Positions 1 to 11,965 of a stretch of DNA of 64,000 bases are shown here, in pieces. A program made the translations under genes and the position numbers. The notes below the pieces were generated by a model, which saw nothing but the letters and a program-made list of their open reading frames with translations, searched no databases and was not told the origin of the DNA. Position 1 is the stretch's first letter; every line of letters begins with the position of its first letter. The stretch is from Carex sylvatica (taxonomy: Eukaryota > Streptophyta > Magnoliopsida > Poales > Cyperaceae), in NCBI GenBank assembly GCA_964058845.1, contig CAXKVR010000141.1, positions 1-64,000 of the forward strand. Reading direction: 5' to 3'.

Positions 1-1517
1 TTGTATCATGGTTGTAAATGCCGTATTATCTTGTCATGTTGAGACACTTCTAGACTGCTCCAACCGCCATGAATTGGAGTGTTGTATTTGGGATGTAAAC
101 GCCCTTTTATCTTGCCATATAGAGACACGACTAGAGTGCTCCAATCAGCTTGAATTAGAGTGTTGCATTAGGGTTGTAAATGCCCTATTATCTTGCCATA
201 TAGAGACACTACTAGAGTGCTCCAAACACCCTCAAATAGAGTGTTGTATTAGGGTTGTAAATGCCCTCTTCTCTTCTCATCTAGAGACACTACTCGAGTG
301 CTCCAAACACATTCAATTGGAGTGTTGTATTAGGGTTGTAAATGCCATATTATCTTGCCATATAGAGACACAACTAGATAGGTCCAAACACCTTCAATTG
401 GAGTGTTGTATTATGGCTGTAAATGCCATATTATCTGGTCATCTAGAGAATCTACTCGAGGTCTCCAAACACCTTCATTTGGAGTGTTGTATTAGGGTTG
501 TAAATGCCCTATTATCTTGCCATATAGAGACACTACAAAAGTGATCCAAAAACCCTCAAATGGAGTGTTATATTAGGATTGTAAATGCCCTATTATCTTG
601 TCATTTAGAAACACTACAAGAGTGCTCCAAACACATTCAATTGGAGTGTTGTAAATGCCCTATCTTTCAATATAGAGTCACTACTAGAGTGCTCCAAACA
701 CCTTCAAATGGAGTATTGTATTAGGATTGTAAATGTCCAATTATCTTGCCATCTGGAGACACTACTAGAGTGCCCCAAACACCTTCAATTGAAGTGTTTT
801 ATTAGAGTTGTAAATGCCCTATTATCTTGTCATATGGAGACACTACTAGAGTGCTCCAAACACCCTCAATTGGAGTGCCGTACTTGGGTTGTAAATGTCT
901 TATTATCTTGCAATATAGAGACACTATTGGAATGATCCAAACACCCTCAATTGGAGTGCTTTATCAGGGTTGTAAATGCCCTATCATCTTGCTATATGGA
1001 GACACTAGAAGAGTGCTTCCAATACCTTTAATTGGAGTGTTTTATTAAGGTTGTAAATGCCCTATTATCTTGTCATATGGAGACACCACTAGACTGCTCC
1101 AAACACCCTGAATTGGAGTGTTGTATTTGGGTTGTAAACGCCCTTTTATCTTGCCATATAGAGATATGACTAGAGTGCTCCAATCCCCTTCAATTGGAGT
1201 GTTGTATTAGGGTTGTAAATGCCCGCATATATTGCCATATAGAGATACTACTAGAGTGCTCCAAACACCTTCAAATGGAGTGTTGTATCAGGATTGTAAA
1301 TTTCATATTATCTTGTCATCTGGAGACACTACTAGGGTGCTCCAAGCACCTTCAATTGGAGTGTTTTATTTGAGTTATAAATTCCCTATTATCTTGTCAT
1401 ATGGAGACACTACTGGAGAGCTCCAAACACCCTCAATTGGAGTGTTGTATTTGGGTTGTAAATGCCTTATTATCTTTCCATATAGAGACTCTACGGGAGT
1501 GATCCAAACACTCTCAA
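1..1517 (+). repeat. HOR copy A (cut by the window edge)
   Basis: First copy, starting 8 bp inside the block at the left edge. It carries private variants around 530-620 (CTACAAAAGTGATCC, TTAGAAACACTACAAGAG) that copies B and D-F lack. Its ACAAGAG variant recurs in copy C. Confidence 0.9.
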
Positions 1518-3041
1518 TTGGAGTGTTGTATCATGGTTGTAAATGCCGTATTATCTTGTCATGTTGAGACACTTCTAGACTGCTCCAACCGCCATGAATT
1601 GGAGTGTTGTATTTGGGATGTAAACGCCCTTTTATCTTGCCATATAGAGACACGACTAGAGTGCTCCAATCAGCTTGAATTAGAGTGTTGCATTAGGGTT
1701 GTAAATGCCCTATTATCTTGCCATATAGAGACACTACTAGAGTGCTCCAAACACCCTCAAATAGAGTGTTGTATTAGGGTTGTAAATGCCCTCTTCTCTT
1801 CTCATCTAGAGACACTACTCGAGTGCTCCAAACACATTCAATTGGAGTGTTGTATTAGGGTTGTAAATGCCATATTATCTTGCCATATAGAGACACAACT
1901 AGATAGGTCCAAACACCTTCAATTGGAGTGTTGTATTATGGCTGTAAATGTCATATTATCTGGTCATCTAGAGAATCTACTCGAGGTCTCCAAACACCTT
2001 CATTTGGAGTGTTGTATTAGGGTTGTAAATGCCCTATTATCTTGCCATATAGAGACACTACTAGAGTGCTCCAAACACCCTCAAATAGAGTGTTGTATTA
2101 GGGTTGTAAATGCCCTCTTCTCTTCTCATCTAGCGACACTACTCGAGTGCTCTAAACACATTCAATTGGAGTGTTGTAAATGCCCTATCTTTCAATATAG
2201 AGTCACTACTAGAGTGCTCCAAACACCTTCAAATGGAGTATTGTATTAGGATTGTAAATGTCCAATTATCTTGCCATCTGGAGACACTACTAGAGTGCCC
2301 CAAACACCTTCAATTGAAGTGTTTTATTAGAGTTGTAAATGCCCTATTATCTTGTCATATGAGACACTACTAGAGTGCTCCAAACACCCTCAATTGGAGT
2401 GCCGTACTTGGGTTGTAAATGTCTTATTATCTTGCAATATAGAGACACTATTGGAATGATCCAAACACCCTCAATTGGAGTGCTTTATCAGGGTTGTAAA
2501 TGCCCTATCATCTTGCTATATGGAGACACTAGAAGAGTGCTTCCAATACCTTTAATTGGAGTGTTTTATTAAGGTTGTAAATGCCCTATTATCTTGTCAT
2601 ATGGAGACACCACTAGACTGCTCCAAACACCCTGAATTGGAGTGTTGTATTTGGGTTGTAAACGCCCTTTTATCTTGCCATATAGAGATATGACTAGAGT
2701 GCTCCAATCCCCTTCAATTGGAGTGTTGTATTAGGGTTGTAAATGCCCGCATATATTGCCATATAGAGATACTACTAGAGTGCTCCAAACACCTTCAAAT
2801 GGAGTGTTGTATCAGGATTGTAAATTTCATATTATCTTGTCATCTGGAGACACTACTAGGGTGCTCCAAGCACCTTCAATTGGAGTGTTTTATTTGAGTT
2901 ATAAATTCCCTATTATCTTGTCATATGGAGACACTACTGGAGAGCTCCAAACACCCTCAATTGGAGTGTTGTATTTGGGTTGTAAATGCCTTATTATCTT
3001 TCCATATAGAGACTCTACGGGAGTGATCCAAACACTCTCAA
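1518..3041 (+). repeat. HOR copy B
   Basis: Copy of 1524 bp. It differs in length from the 1525-bp block by one missing G near 2358 (TCATATGAGACAC instead of TCATATGGAGACAC). Confidence 0.92.
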
Positions 3042-4563
3042 TTGGAGTGTTGTATCATGGTTGTAAATGCCGTATTATCTTGTCATGTTGAGACACTTCT
3101 AGACTGCTCCAACCGCCATGAATTGGAGTGTTTGTATTTGGGATGTAAACGCCCTTTTATCTTGCCATATAGAGACACGACTAGAGTGCTCCAATCAGCT
3201 TGAATTAGAGTGTTGCATTAGGGTTGTAAATGCCCTATTATCTTGCCATATAGAGACACTACTAGAGTGCTCCAAACACCCTCAAATAGAGTGTTGTATT
3301 AGGGTTGTAAATGCCCTCTTCTCTTCTCATCTAGAGACACTACTCGAGTGCTCCAAACACATTCAATGGAGTGTTGTATTAGGGTTGTAAATGCCATATT
3401 ATCTTGCCATATAGAGACACAAACTAGATAGGTCCAAACACCTTCAATTGAGTGTTGTATTATGGCTGTAAATGTCATATTATCTGGTCATCTAGAGAAT
3501 CTACTCGAGGTCTCCAAACACCTTCATTTGAGTGTTGTATTAGGGTTGTAATGCCCTATTATCTTGCCATATAGAGACACTACTAGAGTGCTCAAACACC
3601 CTCAAATAGAGTGTTGTATTAGGGTTGTAAATGCCCTCTTCTCTTCTCATCTAGCGACACTACAAGAGTGCTCCAAACACATTCAATTGGAGTGTTGTAA
3701 ATGCCCTATCTTTCAATATAGAGTCACTACTAGAGTGCTCCAAACACCTTCAAATGGAGTATTGTATTAGGATTGTAAATGTCCAATTATCTTGCCATCT
3801 GGAGACACTACTAGAGTGCCCCAAACACCTTCAATTGAAGTGTTTTATTAGAGTTGTAAATGCCCTATTATCTTGTCATATGGAGACACTACTAGAGTGC
3901 TCCAAACACCCTCAATTGGAGTGCCGTACTTGGGTTGTAAATGTCTTATTATCTTGCAATATAGAGACACTATTGGAATGATCCAAACACCCTCAATTGG
4001 AGTGCTTTATCAGGGTTGTAAATGCCCTATCATCTTGCTATATGGAGACACTAGAAGAGTGCTTCCAATACCTTTAATTGGAGTGTTTTATTAAGGTTGT
4101 AAATGCCCTATTATCTTGTCATATGGAGACACCACTAGACTGCTCCAAACACCCTGAATTGGAGTGTTGTATTTGGGTTGTAAACGCCCTTTTATCTTGC
4201 CATATAGAGATATGACTAGAGTGCTCCAATCCCCTTCAATTGGAGTGTTGTATTAGGGTTGTAAATGCCCGCATATATTGCCATATAGAGATACTACTAG
4301 AGTGCTCCAAACACCTTCAAATGGAGTGTTGTATCAGGATTGTAAATTTCATATTATCTTGTCATCTGGAGACACTACTAGGGTGCTCCAAGCACCTTCA
4401 ATTGGAGTGTTTTATTTGAGTTATAAATTCCCTATTATCTTGTCATATGGAGACACTACTGGAGAGCTCCAAACACCCTCAATTGGAGTGTTGTATTTGG
4501 GTTGTAAATGCCTTATTATCTTTCCATATAGAGACTCTACGGGAGTGATCCAAACACTCTCAA
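3042..4563 (+). repeat. HOR copy C, rich in single-base indels
   Basis: Copy of 1522 bp. Between about 3131 and 3595 I count two one-base insertions (near 3131 and 3421) and five one-base deletions (near 3366, 3449, 3530, 3549 and 3594), which account exactly for the net loss of 3 bp. The rest of the copy matches its neighbours. It shares ACAAGAGTGCTCC near 3663 with copy A, where copies B and D-F have ACTCGAGTGCTCT. Confidence 0.92.
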
Positions 4564-6088
4564 TTGGAGTGTTGTATCATGGTTGTAAATGCCGTATTAT
4601 CTTGTCATGTTGAGACACTTCTAGACTGCTCCAACCGCCATGAATTGGAGTGTTGTATTTGGGATGTAAACGCCCTTTTATCTTGCCATATAGAGACACG
4701 ACTAGAGTGCTCCAATCAGCTTGAATTAGAGTGTTGCATTAGGGTTGTAAATGCCCTATTATCTTGCCATATAGAGACACTACTAGAGTGCTCCAAACAC
4801 CCTCAAATAGAGTGTTGTATTAGGGTTGTAAATGCCCTCTTCTCTTCTCATCTAGAGACACTACTCGAGTGCTCCAAACACATTCAATTGGAGTGTTGTA
4901 TTAGGGTTGTAAATGCCATATTATCTTGCCATATAGAGACACAACTAGATAGGTCCAAACACCTTCAATTGGAGTGTTGTATTATGGCTGTAAATGTCAT
5001 ATTATCTGGTCATCTAGAGAATCTACTCGAGGTCTCCAAACACCTTCATTTGGAGTGTTGTATTAGGGTTGTAAATGCCCTATTATCTTGCCATATAGAG
5101 ACACTACTAGAGTGCTCCAAACACCCTCAAATAGAGTGTTGTATTAGGGTTGTAAATGCCCTCTTCTCTTCTCATCTAGCGACACTACTCGAGTGCTCTA
5201 AACACATTCAATTGGAGTGTTGTAAATGCCCTATCTTTCAATATAGAGTCACTACTAGAGTGCTCCAAACACCTTCAAATGGAGTATTGTATTAGGATTG
5301 TAAATGTCCAATTATCTTGCCATCTGGAGACACTACTAGAGTGCCCCAAACACCTTCAATTGAAGTGTTTTATTAGAGTTGTAAATGCCCTATTATCTTG
5401 TCATATGGAGACACTACTAGAGTGCTCCAAACACCCTCAATTGGAGTGCCGTACTTGGGTTGTAAATGTCTTATTATCTTGCAATATAGAGACACTATTG
5501 GAATGATCCAAACACCCTCAATTGGAGTGCTTTATCAGGGTTGTAAATGCCCTATCATCTTGCTATATGGAGACACTAGAAGAGTGCTTCCAATACCTTT
5601 AATTGGAGTGTTTTATTAAGGTTGTAAATGCCCTATTATCTTGTCATATGGAGACACCACTAGACTGCTCCAAACACCCTGAATTGGAGTGTTGTATTTG
5701 GGTTGTAAACGCCCTTTTATCTTGCCATATAGAGATATGACTAGAGTGCTCCAATCCCCTTCAATTGGAGTGTTGTATTAGGGTTGTAAATGCCCGCATA
5801 TATTGCCATATAGAGATACTACTAGAGTGCTCCAAACACCTTCAAATGGAGTGTTGTATCAGGATTGTAAATTTCATATTATCTTGTCATCTGGAGACAC
5901 TACTAGGGTGCTCCAAGCACCTTCAATTGGAGTGTTTTATTTGAGTTATAAATTCCCTATTATCTTGTCATATGGAGACACTACTGGAGAGCTCCAAACA
6001 CCCTCAATTGGAGTGTTGTATTTGGGTTGTAAATGCCTTATTATCTTTCCATATAGAGACTCTACGGGAGTGATCCAAACACTCTCAA
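4564..6088 (+). repeat. HOR copy D
   Basis: Standard 1525-bp copy of 19 monomers, essentially the consensus of the array. Confidence 0.93.
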
Positions 6089-7613
6089 TTGGAGTGTTGT
6101 ATCATGGTTGTAAATGCCGTATTATCTTGTCATGTTGAGACACTTCTAGACTGCTCCAACCGCCATGAATTGGAGTGTTGTATTTGGGATGTAAACGCCC
6201 TTTTATCTTGCCATATAGAGACACGACTAGAGTGCTCCAATCAGCTTGAATTAGAGTGTTGCATTAGGGTTGTAAATGCCCTATTATCTTGCCATATAGA
6301 GACACTACTAGAGTGCTCCAAACACCCTCAAATAGAGTGTTGTATTAGGGTTGTAAATGCCCTCTTCTCTTCTCATCTAGAGACACTACTCGAGTGCTCC
6401 AAACACATTCAATTGGAGTGTTGTATTAGGGTTGTAAATGCCATATTATCTTGCCATATAGAGACACAACTAGATAGGTCCAAACACCTTCAATTGGAGT
6501 GTTGTATTATGGCTGTAAATGTCATATTATCTGGTCATCTAGAGAATCTACTCGAGGTCTCCAAACACCTTCATTTGGAGTGTTGTATTAGGGTTGTAAA
6601 TGCCCTATTATCTTGCCATATAGAGACACTACTAGAGTGCTCCAAACACCCTCAAATAGAGTGTTGTATTAGGGTTGTAAATGCCCTCTTCTCTTCTCAT
6701 CTAGCGACACTACTCGAGTGCTCTAAACACATTCAATTGGAGTGTTGTAAATGCCCTATCTTTCAATATAGAGTCACTACTAGAGTGCTCCAAACACCTT
6801 CAAATGGAGTATTGTATTAGGATTGTAAATGTCCAATTATCTTGCCATCTGGAGACACTACTAGAGTGCCCCAAACACCTTCAATTGAAGTGTTTTATTA
6901 GAGTTGTAAATGCCCTATTATCTTGTCATATGGAGACACTACTAGAGTGCTCCAAACACCCTCAATTGGAGTGCCGTACTTGGGTTGTAAATGTCTTATT
7001 ATCTTGCAATATAGAGACACTATTGGAATGATCCAAACACCCTCAATTGGAGTGCTTTATCAGGGTTGTAAATGCCCTATCATCTTGCTATATGGAGACA
7101 CTAGAAGAGTGCTTCCAATACCTTTAATTGGAGTGTTTTATTAAGGTTGTAAATGCCCTATTATCTTGTCATATGGAGACACCACTAGACTGCTCCAAAC
7201 ACCCTGAATTGGAGTGTTGTATTTGGGTTGTAAACGCCCTTTTATCTTGCCATATAGAGATATGACTAGAGTGCTCCAATCCCCTTCAATTGGAGTGTTG
7301 TATTAGGGTTGTAAATGCCCGCATATATTGCCATATAGAGATACTACTAGAGTGCTCCAAACACCTTCAAATGGAGTGTTGTATCAGGATTGTAAATTTC
7401 ATATTATCTTGTCATCTGGAGACACTACTAGGGTGCTCCAAGCACCTTCAATTGGAGTGTTTTATTTGAGTTATAAATTCCCTATTATCTTGTCATATGG
7501 AGACACTACTGGAGAGCTCCAAACACCCTCAATTGGAGTGTTGTATTTGGGTTGTAAATGCCTTATTATCTTTCCATATAGAGACTCTACGGGAGTGATC
7601 CAAACACTCTCAA
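6089..7613 (+). repeat. HOR copy E
   Basis: Standard 1525-bp copy. I saw no difference from copy D on reading, but an exact base-by-base comparison was not run. Confidence 0.93.
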
Positions 7614-9138
7614 TTGGAGTGTTGTATCATGGTTGTAAATGCCGTATTATCTTGTCATGTTGAGACACTTCTAGACTGCTCCAACCGCCATGAATTGGAG
7701 TGTTGTATTTGGGATGTAAACGCCCTTTTATCTTGCCATATAGAGACACGACTAGAGTGCTCCAATCAGCTTGAATTAGAGTGTTGCATTAGGGTTGTAA
7801 ATGCCCTATTATCTTGCCATATAGAGACACTACTAGAGTGCTCCAAACACCCTCAAATAGAGTGTTGTATTAGGGTTGTAAATGCCCTCTTCTCTTCTCA
7901 TCTAGAGACACTACTCGAGTGCTCCAAACACATTCAATTGGAGTGTTGTATTAGGGTTGTAAATGCCATATTATCTTGCCATATAGAGACACAACTAGAT
8001 AGGTCCAAACACCTTCAATTGGAGTGTTGTATTATGGCTGTAAATGTCATATTATCTGGTCATCTAGAGAATCTACTCGAGGTCTCCAAACACCTTCATT
8101 TGGAGTGTTGTATTAGGGTTGTAAATGCCCTATTATCTTGCCATATAGAGACACTACTAGAGTGCTCCAAACACCCTCAAATAGAGTGTTGTATTAGGGT
8201 TGTAAATGCCCTCTTCTCTTCTCATCTAGCGACACTACTCGAGTGCTCTAAACACATTCAATTGGAGTGTTGTAAATGCCCTATCTTTCAATATAGAGTC
8301 ACTACTAGAGTGCTCCAAACACCTTCAAATGGAGTATTGTATTAGGATTGTAAATGTCCAATTATCTTGCCATCTTGAGACACTACTAGAGTGCCCCAAA
8401 CACCTTCAATTGAAGTGTTTTATTAGAGTTGTAAATGCCCTATTATCTTGTCATATGGAGACACTACTAGAGTGCTCCAAACACCCTCAATTGGAGTGCC
8501 GTACTTGGGTTGTAAATGTCTTATTATCTTGCAATATAGAGACACTATTGGAATGATCCAAACACCCTCAATTGGAGTGCTTTATCAGGGTTGTAAATGC
8601 CCTATCATCTTGCTATATGGAGACACTAGAAGAGTGCTTCCAATACCTTTAATTGGAGTGTTTTATTAAGGTTGTAAATGCCCTATTATCTTGTCATATG
8701 GAGACACCACTAGACTGCTCCAAACACCCTGAATTGGAGTGTTGTATTTGGGTTGTAAACGCCCTTTTATCTTGCCATATAGAGATATGACTAGAGTGCT
8801 CCAATCCCCTTCAATTGGAGTGTTGTATTAGGGTTGTAAATGCCCGCATATATTGCCATATAGAGATACTACTAGAGTGCTCCAAACACCTTCAAATGGA
8901 GTGTTGTATCAGGATTGTAAATTTCATATTATCTTGCCATCTAGAGACACTACTAGAGTGCTCCAAACACCTTCAATTGGAGTGTTTTATTTGAGTTATA
9001 AATTCCCTATTATCTTGTCATATGGAGACACTACTGGAGAGCTCCAAACACCCTCAATTGGAGTGTTGTATTTGGGTTGTAAATGCCTTATTATCTTTCC
9101 ATATAGAGACTCTACGGGAGTGATCCAAACACTCTCAA
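7614..9138 (+). repeat. HOR copy F, with a converted monomer
   Basis: 1525-bp copy with one private change near 8374 (CATCTTGAGAC for CATCTGGAGAC). It also has a tight cluster of changes at about 8938-8970, where CTTGTCATCTGGAG and GGGTGCTCCAAGCACC are replaced by the common monomer version CTTGCCATCTAGAG and GAGTGCTCCAAACACC. Confidence 0.92.
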
Positions 9139-9640
9139 TTGGAGTGTTGTATCATGGTTGTAAATGCCGTATTATCTTGTCATGTTGAGACACTTCTAGA
9201 CTGCTCCAACCGCCATGAATTGGAGTGTTGTATTTGGGATGTAAACGCCCTTTTATCTTGCCATGTAGAGACACGACTAGAGTGCTCCAATCAGCTTGAA
9301 TTAGAGTGTTGCATTAGGGTTGTAAATGCCCTATTATCTTGCCATATAGAGACACTACTAGAGTGCTCCAAACACCCTCAAATAGAGTGTTGTATTAGGG
9401 TTGTAAATGCCCTCTTCTCTTCTCATCTAGAGACACTACTCGAGTGCTCTAAACACATTCAATTGGAGTGTTGTATTAGGGTTGTAAATGCCATATTATC
9501 TTGCCATAGAGAGACACAAATAGATAGGTCCAAACACCTTCAATTGGAGTGTTGTATTATGGCTGTAAATGTCATATTATCTGGTCATCTAGAGAATCTA
9601 CTCAAGGTCTCCAAACACCTTCTTTTGGAGTGTTGTATTA
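9139..9640 (+). repeat. HOR copy G, partial and decaying
   Basis: Follows the HOR order for about 500 bp with growing divergence (CATGTAGAGACACG, CATAGAGAGACACAAATAG, CTCAAGGTCTCC). It then leaves the HOR pattern near 9640. This is the edge of the homogenised domain. Confidence 0.85.
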
Positions 9641-10748
9641 GGGTTGTAAATGTGCTATTATCTTGTCAGATGGAGACACTACTAGAGTGCTCCATACACC
9701 TTCAATTGAAGTGTTGTATTAGGGTTGTAAATTCTTTTTTATCTTGCCATATAGAGGCACGACTAGAGTGCTCCAAACACCTTCAATTGGTGTGTTGTAT
9801 TAGGGTTGTAAATGCCTTAGTATCTTTCCATAGAGAGGCACTATTAAAGCGCTCCAAACACCATCAATTGGAGTGTTTTATTAGGGGTGTAAATGCCCTA
9901 TTATCTTGCTATATATAGTGCTCCAAACACATTCAATTGGAATGTTGTATTAAGGTTGTAAATGTCCTATTATCTTACCTCTGGAGACACTACGGGAATG
10001 CTCTAAACACCTTCAATTGGAGTGTTTAATTAGAGTTCTAAATGCCCTATTATCTTGTCATATGGAGACACTACTAGAGTGCTCCGAACACCTTCAATTG
10101 GAGTGTTGTATTACAGTTGTAAATGCCCTCTTCTCTTGCCATCTGGAGACACTACTCGAGTGCTCCAAAAACTTTCGATTGGAGTGTTGTATTAGGGTTA
10201 TAAATGCCCTATTATCTTGCCATAGAGAGACACTACTAAGTGCTCCAAACACCTTCAATTGGAGTCCTTTATTAGGGTTGTATATTATATTGTCATCTGG
10301 AGACACTACTAGGGTGCTCCAAGCACCTTTAATTGGAGTGTTGTATTAGGGTTGTAAATGCATTTTTATCTTGGCATATATAGGCATGACTGGAGTGCTC
10401 CAAACACCTTCAATTGGAGTGTTGTATTTGGGTTATAAATGCCATATTATCTTGCCCTCTGGTGACAGTATTAGAGTGCTCCAAACACCTTCAATTGGAG
10501 TGTTGTATTAGGGTTATAAATGCCTTATTATCTTGCCATCTGGTGACAGTATTAGAGTGCTCCAAACACCTTCAATTGGAGTGTTGTATTAGGGTTGTAA
10601 ATGCCCTATATCTTATCATATAGATTTAGTACTAGAGTGCTCCAAACACCCTCAATTGGAGTGTTGTTTTAGGGTTGTAAATGCCCTATTTTCTTGCCAT
10701 CTAGAGACACAACAAGAGTGCTCCAAACACCTTCAATTGGGGTATTGT
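9641..10748 (+). repeat. Diverged non-HOR 81-bp monomers, array edge
   Basis: About 13 monomers of the same family in the same orientation but without the 1525-bp order. Several have internal losses (for example near 9911 and 10285). Two adjacent monomers around 10430-10590 share the CTGGTGACAGTATTAGAG variant and so form a small local duplication. Diverged monomers at the rim of a homogenised block are typical of satellite margins. Confidence 0.9.
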
Positions 10749-11094
10749 AACACTCTAGTTGTGTCTCGAAATGGCGAGAGAGAAGGGTCATTGCAACCCT
10801 AATACAATGCTCCAATTTAAGGTCTTTGCAACACCCTAATAGTGTTTCCATATGGCAAGTGAAGATGGTGGTTGCAACACTATTACAACACTCCAGTTAA
10901 AGGTGTTTGCAGCACTATTGTAGTGTCTTCATTTGGCATGAGAGGAGAGTAATTGTAACCCTAATACAACACTCCAATTAAAGGTCTTTGTAGCACTATA
11001 GCAGTGTCTCCATATAGCATGAGATGAGGGTAGTAGCAACCCTAATACAACACTCTAATTGAAGCTCTATGAAGCACTCCAATAGTATCTTCAT
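10749..11094 (-). repeat. 81-bp satellite, opposite orientation, second subfamily
   Basis: From about 10749 the monomers appear as reverse complements (CACTCTAGTTGTGTCTCG, AACACTCCAATTAAAGG). They belong to a distinct subfamily whose sense strand reads GTTGCAAC in place of GTTGTAAATG and GCTGCAAAGACC in place of GCTCCAAACACC. About four monomers are present before a non-satellite insert begins near 11095. Confidence 0.9.
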
Positions 11095-11259
11095 ATCCTC
11101 ACTACTTTAATACCACCCAAATTTTTTTAAAATCCAACCATCTATCTGTCCAAACAAGATCTGAGCCATTCATTCAAAAGATCTCAGCCTCTCATCAAAA
11201 ATATATTTGAATCTCAGCCATTAATCATTAATTTTTATTTCATACATCTGTTTCATGTT

Positions 11260-11354
11260 CTCTCGCTCTCAAGCTCTCGTCTGTTTGTCGCTCTCTCACC
11301 TCACTCTCTCGGTCTCTCAGAGGACCTTTGGCTTGTCCCTTCACTCTCTCTCAG
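11260..11354 (+). promoter_or_regulatory. CT-rich leader ending in a donor-like splice site
   Basis: Pyrimidine-rich tract (TCTCTCGCTCTCAAGCTCTC, CACTCTCTCTCAG) followed directly by GTAAGG. This resembles a plant 5' untranslated exon with a leader intron. I saw no clear TATA box at a fitting distance. Confidence 0.4.
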
Positions 11355-11738
11355 GTAAGGTCTATCTCAAGACAGCATTTTTCCGCTAGAGCTTGATTTT
11401 AGGGTTTTATCAAGGTTTTGGTATGGTTTGTGTTATCCTCGGCACCATTTTCAAATCTAACTTCACAGATAGGATTGCAAGGGTTTTAGCAAGGTTTTGG
11501 CATGATTTGGGCATCAAATTTGACATATAATGTTGATTTGTAGGTTTGGGTGTTTTAAGTTACCGGTTTCACTACTGACAGTGACCAAGAAATGATTTTC
11601 TTCAACTCCGACCATCCGACTCTGACGATCCTCCGGCCGTGTGAAGTCACTCGTAAAGCAACAACAACTTCATTACTTACAAATCCTTCCATTTAATTAC
11701 CAATTTTGGATTCAATCAATCAATTTTGGTTTGTACAG

Positions 11739-11965
11739 TGTTCTTTAAGGGAAAGTATGAAATTCACAGAGTTTATGCTCGAATGAGTGCCGGGATTTTT
11801 GAGATATATTATACAAAGGAAGCAGATAGAAATTCTACAAAGGAGTACCTTTGCACAATCAAATGTGGTCCCACTTCGTCAGATGAGAATTTACATGGTT
11901 CTAGCCAGAATAGCAGTGTTTATTCCAGTGAAGAAGAGTGCTGGGTTGATGTCAAGACTCCTCTG
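11739..11965 (+). pseudogene. Possible captured exon, unknown protein
   Basis: A 227-bp open exon between acceptor-like TTTGTACAG and donor-like CTCTG/GTAATTT. It would encode about 75 residues (start GKYEIHRVYARMSAG, middle EYLCTIKCGP, end EEECWVDVKTPL) in a normal globular composition, unlike the low-complexity frames of the satellite. It has no ATG at its start, which suits an internal exon joined to the upstream CT-rich exon ending at 11354 across a 384-bp intron. I do not recognise the family and assign no function. No downstream exon is visible before the satellite resumes, so the gene is at best a fragment. The alternative is a chance open frame flanked by chance splice-like sites. Confidence 0.45.

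Larger units (their letters stand above)
1..9640 (+). repeat. 81-bp satellite array with 1525-bp higher-order repeat
   Basis: Tandem array of an 81-bp monomer in which phrases such as TTGGAGTGTTGTATTAGGG, TTGTAAATGCCCTATTATC and GAGACACTACTAGAGTGCTCC recur. Monomers differ within a block, but the whole block recurs at 1525 bp: the marker TTGGAGTGTTGTATCATGG starts at 1518, 3042, 4564, 6089, 7614 and 9139. The block is 19 monomers, one of them 14 bp short (11 bp lost around GTGTTGTAAATGCCC plus 3 bp just after), and 19 x 81 - 14 = 1525. Copies from 4564 to 9138 are nearly identical, so amplification was recent. The 81-bp length keeps one frame open for long stretches (27 codons per monomer). 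No start context, promoter or known domain supports a gene, so I call it satellite DNA. Centromeric, pericentromeric or subtelomeric placement cannot be decided here. Confidence 0.97.

Noticed and set aside
1518..9918. Seven-fold repeated 243-259-codon frames as real Cys-rich proteins
   Set aside because: They follow the satellite phase, start at arbitrary monomers, have no promoter or leader, and are broken by monomer variants. Kept only as a low-level finding.
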